Below, one piece after another: positions 22,251-33,350 of a DNA stretch of 64,000 bases. The notes below the pieces were generated by a model, which saw nothing but the letters and a program-made list of their open reading frames with translations, was not told where the DNA came from and searched no databases. Numbering within the stretch: position 1 is the first letter of the stretch; each line of letters starts with the position of its first letter. A program made the position numbers and the translations under genes. The stretch is taken from assembly GCA_021397845.1 (NCBI GenBank), contig CM038038.1:61002748-61066747 (forward strand). Direction: 5' to 3'. This DNA comes from Areca catechu. Taxonomy: Eukaryota > Streptophyta > Magnoliopsida > Arecales > Arecaceae.

Positions 22251-22986
22251 TTGCTCTGAAATTTGTGTAGGCCTGATAACAATATAAAAAGTTCTTGCTC
22301 TGAGAAGCATGCAACTTTGAGATCCTTGCAAAGATGCTCTACTTTGAGATTTGTGTAAGTTCTCCTATGACCATGGAACAGAGGGGGTGGCGGACGGGAA
22401 GAGGGGCTTGCAGGGAGGCTTCACTGATGTCAACGGTGGGGGAGGCGGCATCATGGCCGGTGGCTAGAACAGGTGACCGACGGGGAGCGGTGTGAAGATC
22501 TGGTACGGTGTCAGCATCAGGCATCGGTGAAAGGTGGACTACTCTAGACGGGATGAGATCCGGCGATTGGGGTGCACGGCCTTGTCGTCGGTAGCAAGAC
22601 GGTGGATTAGTGGCAGAATAGCGAGAGGTTATCCAGCGTAAGGAATGGAGGCATCGTTCAAATCTGGATGGGCAGGGTGGCGGGTGGCATGGTCAGCTCG
22701 ACCGTGGATTCGTGGCTCGGTCGATGGCGTTGGGTGGAGATGATGGAGATGGTGGCAGGGCGGCTCCGATTGCATGGGTTGGGTGGTGGCGGTGTTGATG
22801 GATCAGCTATGATGGTGGATCAAAGGCAATCTGGGCTATGGATGGAGGAAGAAGAAGATAGGAATAAGTTGGGGATAAGTCAGGGATAAGTAGGAATAAA
22901 ATACGAATAGCAGGGATAAGTGGAATAGTTGGGATAAAAAATATTAAAAAAATAAAATAAAATCTGGGAGAAAAAAGAAAAAACCT
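22251..22986 (-). other. GC-rich internal region of remnant G, no recognised gene
   Basis: The stretch 22340-22850 is much more GC-rich than its surroundings and its open frames are short. On the minus strand the part near 22270-22330 (AATCTCAAAGTAG) recalls the 3' internal end of element E. It may be a captured host fragment like the one in E, but I recognise no domain. Confidence 0.35.
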
Positions 22987-23306
22987 TGATGGGTTTTGAT
23001 GTCCCCATCACCTGGGTAGGGTTCCAGGTATATGAAGCTTTGCTCTGGTGAGGGGGCCTGGTGAATCTTCTGATCTGGTGACTCTCCTCTTGACTTGAAT
23101 GATAATACAGGACTCTTGACTTGAAATAATGGACTCACAGGACTAAAGAAACTTAACTGGACTGACTAAAGGGACTTAGTAAATAAAATTGACTCAACTT
23201 ATTATAGGACTCAATGTACTCATTAAAAGTTTGATGGACTTTTCCAACACATGATTAGAGATCCAATTGAAGCTTGAAATCTTTGTCTGATCTGATGTCC
23301 CCATCA
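22987..23306 (-). repeat. G LTR portion, related to the E LTR
   Basis: Read on the minus strand it starts TGATGGGGACATCAG. Like the E LTR, it has runs of 'gagtcc' words and the segment ending ACCAGAGC before a CTTCAT. The outer boundary is not clear, so the left coordinate is approximate. Confidence 0.55.
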
Positions 23307-23498
23307 ATTCTCCCAGGATGTGAAGAACTCAACCCTGTCGAGTAAGAAGGTCAATCCGGCTCTAGTGGGTTTGGGTTGAGGCATTATAGATCTTCTCGAG
23401 TGATCCACAAAACCTCAGAATCTGGTCGACCTTGCTAACAAACCAAGTGATATTGTAGCCTTTGATCCGAGTACTAGTGGCTTGATCGTCCAGGATAC
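23307..23498 (-). pseudogene. G chromodomain remnant
   Basis: The minus strand shows a decayed chromodomain (WTIKPL, LLARST equivalents of LDDQA and RWQGRP) with a frameshift. It is followed by the hairpin ACTCGACAGGGTTGAGT (23343-23327) and a purine run before the LTR. It is cut at 23498 by the insertion of D. Confidence 0.6.
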
Positions 23499-23755
23499 TG
23501 TAACGACCTGGAAAAAAGAAAGAAAGAAAAAAAAAGGGATTAAAGCCCTGCTGGCCCACCGGTTGGACCGACTTAGACCAGTGCACGGCCCAGGCGAGTG
23601 GGGGTGAGCTGGCAAACGAGCGCATGGGGGCGAGCGAGCGGACACGAGCCGCGGGCGTGCGATGCAAGTGCGAGTTGGTGCACGACATGGGCAACATGTG
23701 TGCGGGTGGGCAACCGGGCAATGCAGGCGGGCGGGCACGCGAGGTGCGGCCCGGC

Positions 23756-25157
23756 TGATGGGACATCAACAAGAAAAAAAAATATTTTTTCAACTAATTC
23801 TCTTGATATTTTTTGCAGCAAAATAGTGTACTTAGGATTTGTGAGAACCTTGGAATGAAGCCCACCAAATCATTGAAGACAAAGACCAATTCTTGAGCTG
23901 ACTCATGAAAAATGGTCACCAGTCCCTTGAGTCGACTCAATCCAGATAAAGACCAACTTCAAGCATGACCAAGTCAAAGTCCAAGCAAGTCAAGATACCA
24001 CCTTTTGAAGCCCATGATGCCACCTCTTAGAAGCTCATTTTATTCTTCACGCGGGACACATTTTTGGGGAGACATGAGAAACAACACATCAAGCATTTTG
24101 AGGGGAAGCATGGGACCACTCCTCACTCACCCAACAACCCCCCAACCAACTTGCCATGTGGGATGCCACATCACATGACACCTAGGGCTCCACATCAGCA
24201 ATTAGAAGCCTTGTAAAAGCCACCTAGGTGCCACATAGCAAGTTGTTACAACCTCTTACCTAGAAGTTGTTTCTTGTTGCAACTATGTAACCAAAGGAGT
24301 TGGATTTTACTAGAAATGGTTAGCTAACCTAACTCCACCTCCCCTCCTCACTTTGGATAACCCACAAGGCTATAAATAGGATCCAAGGCTCCCCTTGTAA
24401 CGCATTCCAATTATGAAATATTTTGAGAATTAATGAAGGTTTTTTTTTGTTAAGTTCTATCTTGAGTTCTTCTTGTATGGAGTGATTTAGTTCTTCTAGT
24501 TGGAGTGATTTAGTCCTTTAAGTTGGAATGTTTAAATTCATGTTTGAGAAGGGAGTGAGAGATCCTTTGAGTGCTTGAAAGGTGGAGTGCTCCTTGCTTG
24601 ATCCAAGATCCAAGCATCATTCCTTGAAGGCACCGGTTTCTACTTCCTTGTTTTCCCTTTCTTCTTCTTCTTATTTCCATTCCAATTTTGAATTCTCCTT
24701 CCATGCCTAATCTCTGATTTGATGCAGGTTCTCTCTGATTTTCCAAGTCCAAGATGAAGGTCTCCAAGCCAAGGATCATGGCTAAGGTGAGTCCTAAAGG
24801 TAGGGAGTGCTAGTCTTATAGTTTAGACCTCAATCCTTGAGTGAAGAGAGCTCCTTCTTCCACCAAATAATTAGCCATTATTGTTGGTAGGAAAAATCTT
24901 CCTAAGATTCATTAGATCTGATCATTTGAAGATTAACTTGCCCTAGTAGTGATGGTTTCCTTGCCATGAAGATCCTAATCTCTATTTTGAACTAGATCTA
25001 CATTTCGGGTATTGTAATTTAGATCAACTAGTCTCCTTATGAAGATTCATTTCTTGGATTAATTTAGACCATTTATTTGATAATTAATTGTTTAAGTTTT
25101 CTTGTTGGTTAGCTTGCTAACACTCTCCATTCATCATTTTATTTTTGTCCCCCATCA
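23756..25157 (+). repeat. B 5' LTR
   Basis: It is 1402 bp, starts TGATGGGACATC and ends CCCCCATCA. A TATA box TATAAATAG lies at 24371-24379 and a perfect 14-bp palindrome TTGAGTCGACTCAA at 23927-23940. Confidence 0.95.
24371..24379 (+). promoter_or_regulatory. TATA box of B LTR
   Basis: TATAAATAG is a close match to the plant TATA consensus. It is repeated in the 3' LTR at 29465-29473. It lies about 615 bases into the LTR, a plausible U3/R boundary. Confidence 0.6.
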
Positions 25158-25163
25158 ATTTTT

Positions 25164-25175
25164 TGGTATCAGAGC
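25164..25175 (+). promoter_or_regulatory. B primer binding site
   Basis: TGGTATCAGAGC matches initiator Met tRNA over 12 bases. It lies 6 bases after the LTR end. Confidence 0.9.
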
Positions 25176-26390
25176 TTAAGGTTCTACTAGGTCAAGTGTT
25201 TGATTGCTGAAATTTCTGTTCTAGTATTCACCCAAAATTTTCATGACTTTTAGTAATTTTTTTACATTGGAAAAAATCCACAAAAATACTTTTCCAGTAC
25301 CTTATTATGTTAGTATTCGAATTTTAAAGTTCAAAAAAATATTTTCCTTTGATTTCTAGATTTAAAAATAAGAGTTCTTAGATCATTTCTGAAGTTCTGT
25401 CCAGAATTCTATTTCTGCCTTCCATTTCATTTAATATTTAAAAAAATATAAAAATATTTTTTCTAAATTTTTAATTTTTATATCTCAGATCCAAACTTCT
25501 ATTTTTATTATTTCCCACCAGATTTTTTAATTTTAGAAGGACCTAGAGTTATGAATTTGAAATTTGAATTTAGGTTGTCAAGAGTTAGCTAAACTGCTGG
25601 AACCTTCTAACATGTGCTTTCAAACTACCTTCTCAATCAAAATTCGTGTTAATCTGAAGTAAAAACTTTAAAATCTGAGAATTTTTATCTGATATTTAAC
25701 AAAATCAGTTTTGTTTTAAATTTTTGGATTTTTGAAAAGATTAAATTTTGAATTTTTAAAACTAGCTAGTTGAAAGTTGTTCCCCGCTGAAATTTTTTTA
25801 CAACTAGCTTTCGAAATGAATTTCTTAACCAAATTCCAGGAATTAAATTTCAAAATTTAGAATATGGAGTCTTCACTAAGGGATCTAACAATTAAAATTT
25901 TTATTTTAATTTTTTTGAAAATTTAAAATTTTAATTTAAATTTTTTTAAAAAACTAGTTGACTAGAAGTTGTTAGGGCTGAAACTATCTTGCAACAACTC
26001 TAACTTCTAGAATTAATTTTTAATCCTAATTCAAGATTTAAATTGTAAAATTTGATTTCTGAAATCTAGACTTCAAAATCTAAATTTCTTAATTTAATTT
26101 TTGAATTTTATTTTTTTTTAAATTCTGGTTTGAATCACATGTTTGTGCTAATACTAGTTATCTAGTTGGTGAATTGTTGTGCATCCATTCCTAAATCTAA
26201 TTAAGGGCATTCAATCATAACATAAGGGAAGGAGGTCATTACCTTTTCTTTGCCCAAAACAATCACCCACATTTGCATTGACCTAAACCATAATTGAAAT
26301 TGAGTAGGAACCTAAAGCTAGGGACACCCACAAGTCAGGTTCAAGTACAAGGTAAGACAAAGTATTATTTGAGTTTGTACTTATTCCTTA
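25176..26390 (+). other. B non-coding leader, AT-rich
   Basis: No open frame or domain is seen in this 1.2-kb AT-rich stretch. It repeats the words 'aaaattt' and 'gaattt' and has two diverged copies of an 'actagttgaa..ttgtt' phrase near 25765 and 25955. Confidence 0.6.
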
Positions 26391-26516
26391 AAATTGGTGT
26401 CTAAGGCAAGAGGTCAAATGGCAAATGCCTTAAGAAGACTTGTGGTTTTTAATTAGGACCTCATGAAAGCGAGGGGACCCTCCTGCAACCCCACCTCTTA
26501 CCTGGCCAGTGGACAG
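26391..26516 (+). ncRNA. B diverged structured leader
   Basis: GGTGTCTAAGGCAAGAGGTC, TGTGGTTTTTAATTAGG and CTTACCTGGCCAGTGG occur in the order seen in the copia-R leader at 62120. The CCAAT/ATTGG hairpin is not preserved. Confidence 0.45.
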
Positions 26517-26651
26517 GGTAATTACATACTTAAGTAATACCTAGTTAAGTCTTGTATTTTGAACTATTAGGTCTAGGGCCCTAGAAGTTAGGTTTGTACT
26601 GTTTGTTTTGAAGCTCCATACCAATTGTCCCACACTCAATTTGTTTTATCC

Positions 26652-27860
26652 ATGCACCCTAATCTTGAATTCTTTTTGAAAACCCTGACTAAAAAGTTTG
26701 ATACCATAAATGAGAAATTATGGCAAATGGGAAAGGAATTAGGTCAAGTGAAGGACCATTTTGGGACACTTGAAGAGACCCCAATGACCCCCACCGAACC
26801 TGAGTCACTTAGGTCAATTCCTCGAGGTCCAAGAGTCCATCATCATGAATTCATTATTGAATATAATTCAAGACGACTTCACCATGACTTTATAGAAGAA
26901 GCTCATAGGATGCATGCTGAGCCTGAATCACCTAGTTCACCTCCCCTTGGTCCAAGAGCCCAAAGTCATGATCTCATCCCTGAGTATAATCCTGGATATC
27001 CCTACCAAGACTTTGTAGATCAGGAGGAGAGAGTCTTTAGGAGCAATCGACCCTATGCACCCACTTTCAATGGAAATTTAGATCCTGAAGTGTATGTCGA
27101 TTGGGAAGAGAAAATAGATCAATACTTTAAAATTGATGAAATGTTAGAAGTAACGAAGTGTCAATTTGCCAAATCAAAGTTAGTCCGACATGCTAAAGCA
27201 TATTTGAAAGAAGTTGAGCGAAAAGGTTATTATAGTAGGGATAAAATAAATACTTGGAGAGAAATGAAGAGTAAACTGAGAGAAAAGTACCTAGGTAAAT
27301 ATTATGAGCAAAAACTTTAAGACTAATGGTACAAATTGAGACAAGATGATATACCTGTATTTGATTATATTGCCAAATTCAATAAGTATGAGGGAGATGA
27401 AGAAGAGACCAAACCTATAGAAAAATTAGAGAAAAAAATCTCCTAAACCTATTGAAGAATTTAAGAATGAAATAGAATCAAAGTCTTGTCCAAATAAAGG
27501 GCTAAAAAGAAAAAATCCTAAACCCGTTGAAGAACTTAAGGAAGAAGTTTATGAAGCTAGGTCTAACCTTATGGATGAATATGATCAAGAACAATCACTT
27601 GAAGATAAAATAATTACCCAGCCCAAAGAAATCAACAACAGGGATGAACAAAATGATGTCCAAGAACAAAGCCATGAAGAATAATTCGAGGAGATAATAG
27701 AGGACCCGGAATTAATCGCTGTTTAGGATTTACATCTAGAGATTAATGAAGAATCACATAATAGGGTATTGACCATCAAAGAAAATCTAGAACCAAGTCC
27801 AAAGGATCAACCCCAAGAAATTATGGAACCTGCAAAAGAATTTAACATGAAGATTAGAAA
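26652..27860 (+). pseudogene. B gag and acidic region
   Basis: The start is ATG at 26652. Residues 115-220 hold the gag core (YAPTFNGNLDPEVYVDWEEK; LREKYLGKYYEQKL). In-frame stops follow at 27318 and 27327, where the other families read LLDQWY. Acidic sequence with EVYEARSNLMDEYDQE follows at about 27545-27600. No zinc knuckle is found. Confidence 0.75.
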
Positions 27861-27867
27861 TTAAGAG

Positions 27868-28128
27868 ATGGTAGGAATTGAAAGATGGAAGTGTAAGAGA
27901 AGGAAGATAGAAATTGAATTCCCTGATAACTTCCCAAAGCCTGGTTCACCCTTCTGGAACATCCCCAATCATAATCCACCCAGCTGGGACATCCACCATA
28001 CAATTGATCAGGTCCTAGTAATATTCAACAGTTACTTTTGGAAGACATTATGGCATTTATTGGGTACCAATCTAAGATTCACTACCACCTACCTAATGTT
28101 GTTTGCCAGAGTTTTCAATGTCATTTAA
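27868..28128 (+). pseudogene. B integrase-tail remnant
   Basis: The frame ends with FNSYFWKTLWHLLGTNLRF, the same integrase-core piece that ends ORF1 in A1-A3 and C2, here in another frame from gag. The catalytic Asp and Glu positions are absent. Upstream residues (NPPSWDIHHTIDQ) are not recognised. Confidence 0.7.
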
Positions 28129-28314
28129 GGGAATATTGAAAATTAGGAACATTTGTTTCCTAGCAATAATGATTAGTTCATAGATAATAAAGTCCATTAG
28201 AGCTTGTTTTGTTTTGGTGTCATTTATGTTTTGTCATTTGATGTCATTTGACTTTTCCATGCATAAGTGTCCATGACTGCGAGAGTCATATGTATGCATG
28301 ATTAGTAAGAAAAT

Positions 28315-28820
28315 TTGAGCAATGAAATTTACAAGCATATGATCAACTCACATAAAGAGCCAAAAATTTTAGGAAGGAGACTATGTCATTCTAAGGCCAA
28401 ACTTGAAGGATTATATGCCCGTGGTGTAGGTCATTTTCAAAATAGTAAGAAAAATTTGGACCTTATATATGCTAGATTTACCATCCGACTTTGGTGTCAG
28501 TTCCAATTTCAACAATTCAGATCTAGGAGGGTAAAGGAACCAACAATGATACCTAGTGAGCCTTTCGAGCCTGATTCTATCTTTGAGAGTGAGCCAACCC
28601 ATGAGTGTCCACCGGCCACATTACCAAAGCAGTAAGATAGGATTGAGTGATCTTAGACAATAAGACTATCATTACCCGAAATAAGGACTATCAATGCTAC
28701 TTGGTTCATTGGCAAGGATGTCCTGATTCTGAAGACTCATGGATAACTCGAGAGGACCTACAAAGAATCAATCCTGACCTACTAGAGTTTTACCAAAGTC
28801 AGACTGATTCCTACTCGACG
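28315..28820 (+). pseudogene. B integrase C-terminus and chromodomain remnant
   Basis: A frame from 28315 covers the decayed module before the chromodomain and ends EPTHECPPATLPKQ before a stop. The next frame has ILDNKTIITRNKDYQCYLVH, then WQGCPDSEDSWITREDLQRI, a clear chromodomain. A stop and a frame change split it. Confidence 0.75.
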
Positions 28821-28850
28821 AAGTCGAGCTCTTTTACACCCTGGGAGAAA
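28813..28850 (+). promoter_or_regulatory. B hairpin and polypurine tract
   Basis: ACTCGACGAAGTCGAG has a 6-bp stem with a short loop (28813-28828). The purine run GGGAGAAA ends at 28850, just before the 3' LTR. Confidence 0.65.
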
Positions 28851-29501
28851 TGATGGGACATCAACAAGAAACAAAAATATTTTTTCAACTAATTCTCTTG
28901 ATATTTTTTGCAGCAAAATAGTGTACTTAGGATTAATGAGAACCTTGGAATGAAGCCCACCAAATCCTTGAAGACAAAGACCAATTCATGAGCCCACTCA
29001 TGAAAAAAGCCAACCAGTCCCTTAAGTCGACTCAATCCAGATCAAGACCAATTTCAAGCATGACCATGTAAAAGTCCAAGCAAATCAAGATACCACCTTT
29101 TGAAGCCTATGATGCTACCTCTTAGTAGCCCATTTTATTCTTCACGTGGGACACATTTTTGGGGAGACATGAGAAACAACACATCAAGCATTTTGAGGGG
29201 AAGCATGGGACCACTCCTCACTAACCCAACAACCACTCAACCAACTTGCCTTGTGGGATGCCACATCACATGACACCCAGGGCACCACATCAGCAATTAG
29301 AAGCCATGTCAAAGCCACCTAGGTGCCACATAGCAAGTTGTTACAACCTCTTACCTAGAAGTTGTTCTTGTTGCAATTATGTAACCAAAGAAGTTGGACT
29401 TAACTAGAAATGGTTAGCTAACCTAACTCCACCTCCCCTCCTCACTTTGGATGACCTACAAGGCTATAAATAGGGTCCAAGGCTCCCCTTGTAAGGCATT
29501 C

Positions 29502-30931
29502 TGGTGCAGACACCAAAGGCACCAGAATAAGGCAGAGGCTTCTCAACCCTCTATGGATCACTTAATTGACATTTGAGTCCATTGTAATAAAGCTTAGTCC
29601 AGCTGAGTTATTTTTATTTGAGTCATGTAATTAGTCAGTTCATATTGAGCTAGTTTAGTTCAGTATTAGTTAGCTCATGTCGATCTAATTTTATTTTTTT
29701 GAGTCCTATCCAAGCATATCGAAGACTCGAGACCACTTCATACAAGTGAAGACCAAGTCCAACCTAATTGAAGACATGGAAGTTGAGTCCAAGTCCAACC
29801 CAGCTTGAAAATTTGAAGACCCCAGGAGGAAAATTCAGAAAACCCTGATTCCTTGCAGATGCACTCAAGATGCCCAGATTCCCTTCCAGATGCCAGAATA
29901 TATTCATAGACCCGGGCATTCATGATTCCAGAGGTCCACCTGCATCCTAGTCCAAAGAAATCAAGCTCAGGCGCCAAGCCCAAGCCCCTAAGAAGAAAGT
30001 TACCAGGAAATATTCTTGCTACCTGGCTACCAGGCCACTCCAGCTTCTAGAGGCCCAAGTCCATGCACCCGAGCCCCTTTGGGCCGGCCTCTTGCTGCTT
30101 CTAGAAGCCCAACATGCCCCCCTAGGCATCCTTGGAGTGTTGACCAAGTCAAGAAAATTTTTTAGAGATTTTTTCTACCTAATGATTTCTTATTTTCTAG
30201 CTAGGGTTTGAGTAGGAGTAGGATTCTTATGTAAAGACTAATGTATCCTTACTTGGAGCCCAAGGTTAAGGGTCTATGTAAGGGACCCTATCCTCTTGTA
30301 TAAGGGGAGATTTTGATATATGAAATAAACCTTGAGTTCTTCTATTGTTTTGTGTGATTACCCTGCTGTGTGCATAAAGGGGTTTGAGAGTTCATCTTCT
30401 CGGTGTTTGCAACCATCTTCCTACCACCAACCATCCTTCTAGCCCCCTCTAAAACTTTCTTCCCTTTGCTATTTTCCTTTGTTCTCTTGATTTCCTCTAA
30501 GTTTTCTAACCTCTGATAGGTCGTTTGCACGTCCCCGAGTTCCTACGAATCCAACGACTCCAGCCAAGCCTCAATCGGACCATCGAGCAGAAAGCCGTGT
30601 ATCCGCGGGTCATTGGCTCGGTTTTCCAGGCCGCATCCATCGAGGAACGAGAGATCCCTTCTCTGTGATATTCACCAGGCATTTCAGACGTTGTTAGGTA
30701 CACCCTCTCTACCTCCAGTATTTATATTGTAGGAGAACTTGCCCTAACCGAGGCTTCTCAGCCCCGGCGATCCTTCTTTAGTACTTTTCTAGGTTCTAAT
30801 CTGCATGCTAGGCTTCAAAAATTCATACAAAATTCCCTACAGTTAATCTTGATCTAAAATTCAGGAATGAATCACCTAACCTCACATATAAAACCTACAA
30901 AAAGAATTGCATGCATATTAGTCCCGCATCA
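29502..30931 (+). repeat. C1 5' LTR
   Basis: It starts TGGTGCAGACACC and ends GTCCCGCATCA (1430 bp). Decayed palindromes of the AGCTCATGTTGAGCT type lie at 29635-29690. Confidence 0.95.
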
Positions 30932-30933
30932 TT

Positions 30934-30945
30934 TGGTATCAGAGC
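30934..30945 (+). promoter_or_regulatory. C1 primer binding site
   Basis: TGGTATCAGAGC, 2 bases after the LTR end. Confidence 0.92.
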
Positions 30946-31581
30946 TTAGATTAGGGCCTATTTTTTACAATTTTTTAGTCCATATATGCTCTGTTATTTA
31001 AATTATTTCTCCCTGATAAAAACTCCAAAAATTCTGAAATTTATTTTGCTAGATTCAACATAATTCACAGTAATTTTAAGAATCTTTTTAGATTTTATTT
31101 TTTCCTGTGAATTTTTTGCAAGCCAAAATACAACCTGTAAATTTTTGGCTCTATTTTTTCAGCAAGACAAGTTTGGATGTTTTAGGGTTTTGTTTAGCAT
31201 CTTTTGCATATCTTTTAATTTTAGTATATTTCCTGCATATTAGGCTATAATTTGTAAATTTTCTTCTATTTAAGAAAATATCAAAAAAATAATTACATAT
31301 TCTCCAAAAATAGCAAAAAAATATCTAAACCATAATTTGCATCCTCATCTGCCTGCCATCATTGCATAATCTACCTTTAAGGGAACTCTTGCTATATCAG
31401 ATAAGGGGAGGAGTTGATAACCTCTCCTTAGCCCAAAACCATATCCCTTGCATTCGGTCCCAAGCCTTAACCTAAAATTAACTAGACTTAATTTGCCCTA
31501 GTGGGCTAGGAACACCAACTGGTCGGGTCCGGGCTAGTGTTAGATCACTGTGTCAAGTTAACCTGTGTGTGCCTTATGCTC
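30946..31581 (+). other. C1 non-coding leader, upstream part
   Basis: AT-rich, with no coding frame. The segment 31390-31510 (GATAAGGGGAGGAGTTGATA and the following 'ctagtgggctaggaacacc') is shared with the A and C2 leaders. Confidence 0.6.
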
Positions 31582-31716
31582 AGTGTCTAGAATGGTGGTT
31601 CAGGGATTCAATCCCGAAGGGCTTATGTGCTGGTCTGCCTACCTGGCCAATCTCTGATTGGGGTCTAGGCTTAGCAATCAGGGACCTATCACTCCCCTTA
31701 CACCTGCCTGGCTGAG
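31582..31716 (+). ncRNA. C1 structured 5' leader
   Basis: It carries the GGGAT-tca-ATCCC hairpin and the CCAAT-ctctg-ATTGG hairpin between the same flanking blocks as in A1. It ends about 140 bases before the gag start. Confidence 0.6.
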
Positions 31717-31855
31717 TACCGGGTTACTATAGGCTAGTTTGCCACCCTGATTGAGCATCTAGTTTGGACTCTAGGTCTAGTCAGCGATAGTCGATCTGAT
31801 CGAGTTTTGCATGAGCACTAGATCAGGGGTTTCATATCACCCACCTCCTTCATGA

Positions 31856-33350
31856 ATGGCTGAATCCATGGACCATTTTGATGCTAAATTTGAAGCCCTT
31901 GGAGAAAGGTTAGTCCAAACCCTCAATCTTAGGTTTGAGCAAGCAAATGCCCAATTGACCCAGAAGCTTGAACAAATAGATGCCCAACTAGGAACCCTAA
32001 AGGAGATGTGTAGGACCCAGTCTGAGCCTGATCCTGAGTACCCTCAGCCAAGGAGAACCCCTCGCCATGACCCTTATTATGATCCTGACCCTAGGAGGAC
32101 TCCAAACCCTAAACCATACCGTGAGGTTGAACCTAGGAGAGCCCCTCATCCTGACCCATACTATAATCTTGGACCTAGGAGGACCCCAAACCCTGATCCA
32201 TACCAAGAGGTTGAACCTAGGAGAGCCCCTCAGCCTGACCCATACTATAATCCTGAGCCTAGGAGGACCCTAAACCCTGATCCATATCTTGAGGCTGAAC
32301 CTAGGAGAGGCCATCGTCCTGATCCAATTCCTGAGGTTCGTCCTAGAAGGCCCAATCAGGATTTTGTAGACCAGGAGGACAGATCCTATAGACATGTTAA
32401 GCTTGATGCCCCAAATTTTGATGGTTGTCTAGATCCTAAGGTCTATATAGATTGGGAGGGATAGATGGATCAATATTTTGAGTGGTATGATATGACAGAG
32501 GAGCATAAGTTTAGATTTGCTAAGCTTAAGTTGGTTCGGAAAGCCAGGTTACATTGGGCTAGTGTTGAGAGAACCCTGAGTCTAGGAGGGCATGATCCTA
32601 TAACCACCTGGTGGGCCATGAAGGGTAAGTTTAGGACAAGATACATTCCAGCATCATATCGTAGTGGGTTACTAGATCAATGGCAACGATTTAATCAGGG
32701 TAACAGGAGTATAGATGAGTACATCACAAAATTTGATGAGTATTCCATGTGATGTGATTTGAGGGAGTCTGAGGATGTTGTCTTATCTAGGTTTAGGGCT
32801 GGACTGAGAGATGACATTAAGAAAGAGCTCTATATGAGAGAGGTTAGGGACCTGGACCATGCTTACCAGATTGCTAGGGATCATGAGCATTTTCATAGAG
32901 GGCCCGTTTATCGTAGGCCTGAGCCCACTAGATACCCTAGTCAGTATCCAGGAGCTAGCCAGCCCCATCAGAGCAAACCCATGCCAAGCCAACCTAGCCT
33001 TAGTCGACCCAGTCCTAGTCAGCCAGGCCTGAATCGACCCAGTTCTAGTCAGCAAGGCCTGAGTCGACCTCGGCCTAGTAATCCTTTGACTCGAATGGAT
33101 GATCGAGGAAAATCTGTAGAGGTCAATAAGTGTTACACTCCCCAGAAGACCTGTTTTAGATGTAATAAGCCAGGCCACTTTATGAGCCAATGTCCAGTTA
33201 GTGCCTTACATCTAGGTGAACTACAAGAAGAAGAGCCTGAATCCGTAGTCGAACCTGAGGGAGAAGTTTATATGGTTGATGATCAGTTAATAGAGGAGTA
33301 CGAAGGTGAGGAGGAGGAACCTGAGTCTGAGAACCAATTAGGAGTGGTTA
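31856..33350 (+). pseudogene. C1 gag
   Basis: The ATG at 31856 opens a frame with stops at 32462 (TAG) and 32750 (TGA). Residues 1-55 are a probable coiled coil. Residues 65-165 hold three 28-residue Pro/Arg repeats. Residues 180-330 are the chromovirus gag core (DAPNFDGCLDPKVYIDWEG; YIPASYRSGLLDQWQRFNQG). A Pro/Ser-rich linker leads to an intact CCHC zinc knuckle CFRCNKPGHFMSQC (33152-33193) and an acidic LIEEYEGEEEE tail. The acidic motif is the one kept in the non-autonomous elements. The protein would package element RNA. Confidence 0.9.
32052..32350 (+). repeat. 84-bp coding tandem repeat in C1 gag
   Basis: Three units of 28 codons alternate RRTPNPDPYQEVEP with RRAPQPDPYYNPEP. C2 ORF1 has two such units. 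The period keeps the frame. Confidence 0.85.

Noticed and set aside
23362..23858. Cys/Arg/Ala-rich frames on both strands at the D start
   Set aside because: CpG-rich LTR sequence; repeated in the 3' LTR with different stops; no domain.
32067..32273. Leu/Thr/Gly-rich frame over the C1 gag repeat
   Set aside because: Other-frame shadow of the 84-bp repeat.
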